NCBI GenBank assembly: GCA_027943245.1 | Contig: JANDJZ010001746.1 | Location: 62,001 to 126,000 of the forward strand | Direction: 5' to 3' | Origin: Acanthamoeba sp. SK_2022b | Lineage: Eukaryota > Discosea > Longamoebia > Acanthamoebidae | DNA length: 64,000 bases | Shown: in pieces, positions 63,690 through 64,000 of the stretch | Numbering within the stretch: position 1 is the first letter of the stretch | Layout of the letters: each line of letters opens with the position of its first letter | Position numbers and translations under genes: made by a program | Notes under the pieces: model-generated | Databases searched by the model: none | Told to the model about the DNA's origin: nothing | Seen by the model: only the letters and a program-made list of their open reading frames with translations

Positions 63690-64000
63690 TTAATCTCCCT
63701 GAGCCTGAATCTGTAGTTGCGCGTCGAGCTGCTGGCGCAGCCGTTTTTTGTCCACTTTGCCGACCGGGGTCAGCGGCAGGCTGTCCACCTGAATAAAGCG
63801 ATCCGGCAGTTTGAAGTCCGCCACGCCCTGCTCGCGCAGGTGGCGACGCAGCACCACCGGCTTCAGCGGCGCGTTGGCGATGATATAGGCGCAGCTCTTC
63901 TCCCCCATCAGCGCGTCCGGCATCGACACCAGCGCGGCGTTGATCACGTCCGGATGACGCAGCAGCAGGTTCTCGATCTCCTCGGCGGCGATCTTCTCCC
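63690..64000 (-). CDS. entE: 2,3-dihydroxybenzoate-AMP ligase EntE, C-terminal part
   Basis: The frame is open to the right edge, so about the last 103 residues are visible and the start lies beyond 64000. It shows the end of an adenylate-forming enzyme: the [19 protein letters not shown] region (A8 motif) and the A10 lysine in [14 protein letters not shown]. EntE activates 2,3-dihydroxybenzoate and loads it onto EntB. It precedes entB by 3 bases, so they form one operon. Confidence 0.93.
   Translation of the reverse strand, partial: EKIAAEEIENLLLRHPDVINAALVSMPDALMGEKSCAYIIANAPLKPVVLRRHLREQGVADFKLPDRFIQVDSLPLTPVGKVDKKRLRQQLDAQLQIQAQGD

Overview
The window is a GC-rich enterobacterial chromosome segment. 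Gene content, protein sequences and siderophore genes at the right end fit Serratia, most likely the S. marcescens group (inferred from recognised proteins, no search run). Gene order is almost entirely that of the E. coli 94-96 minute region, from msrA through rpsF-rplI, the hfq superoperon, frd, groE and dsbD to a tRNA-Phe gene. No prophage, CRISPR array or large island is visible. The only mobile element is one intact IS4-type insertion sequence.

Layout. 1-8.8 kb: msrA (cut by the edge), ytfL, ytfK, ytfJ, cysQ, cpdB, ytfE, fklB, ytfB and a DUF488 gene. 8.8-10.4 kb: the rpsF-priB-rpsR-rplI ribosomal operon with a sigma-70 promoter and leader. 10.7-15.3 kb: a more variable stretch with three small DUF1471 proteins (YjfY-, BsmA- and YjfN-like), an esterase, an unrecognised 120-residue protein, YjfL and AidB. 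15.4-31.8 kb: a long leftward run, tsaE-amiB-mutL-miaA-hfq-hflX-hflK-hflC-yjeT-purA-nsrR-rnr-rlmB, preceded by nnr. 31.8-42.1 kb: queG, a 500-base non-coding block with DnaA boxes that sits where E. coli has datA, then orn, rsgA, psd, mscM, the insertion sequence and epmA. 42.5-49.4 kb: frdABCD, blc, a guanidine-II riboswitch with sugE/gdx, two entericidins, efp, epmB and yjeI. 49.6-60.4 kb: a chemotaxis receptor, groES-groEL, fxsA, aspA, dcuA, cutA, dsbD, yjdC and tRNA-Phe. 60.4-64 kb: an unknown membrane protein, yjdF, yncE, entB and the end of entE.

How genes connect. EpmA, EpmB and EF-P form the EF-P lysylation pathway. FrdABCD, AspA and DcuA form an anaerobic aspartate-to-fumarate-to-succinate respiration set, with DsbD next to them. 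NsrR (18.7 kb) probably represses ytfE (6.1 kb) through a clear NsrR operator. MiaA, Hfq, HflX, HflKC, RNase R and RlmB are grouped RNA and protein quality-control functions. EntB and EntE begin a catecholate siderophore locus whose neighbour is the iron-stress beta-propeller YncE.

The most interesting points are: a datA-like cluster of DnaA boxes beside a stable-RNA-type promoter from which the expected tRNA-Gly genes are missing; the insertion sequence that split the mscM/epmA terminator and carries its own inward-facing terminators at both ends; the two-hairpin guanidine riboswitch; and the yncE-entB linkage. The rest is ordinary, well-conserved core genome.
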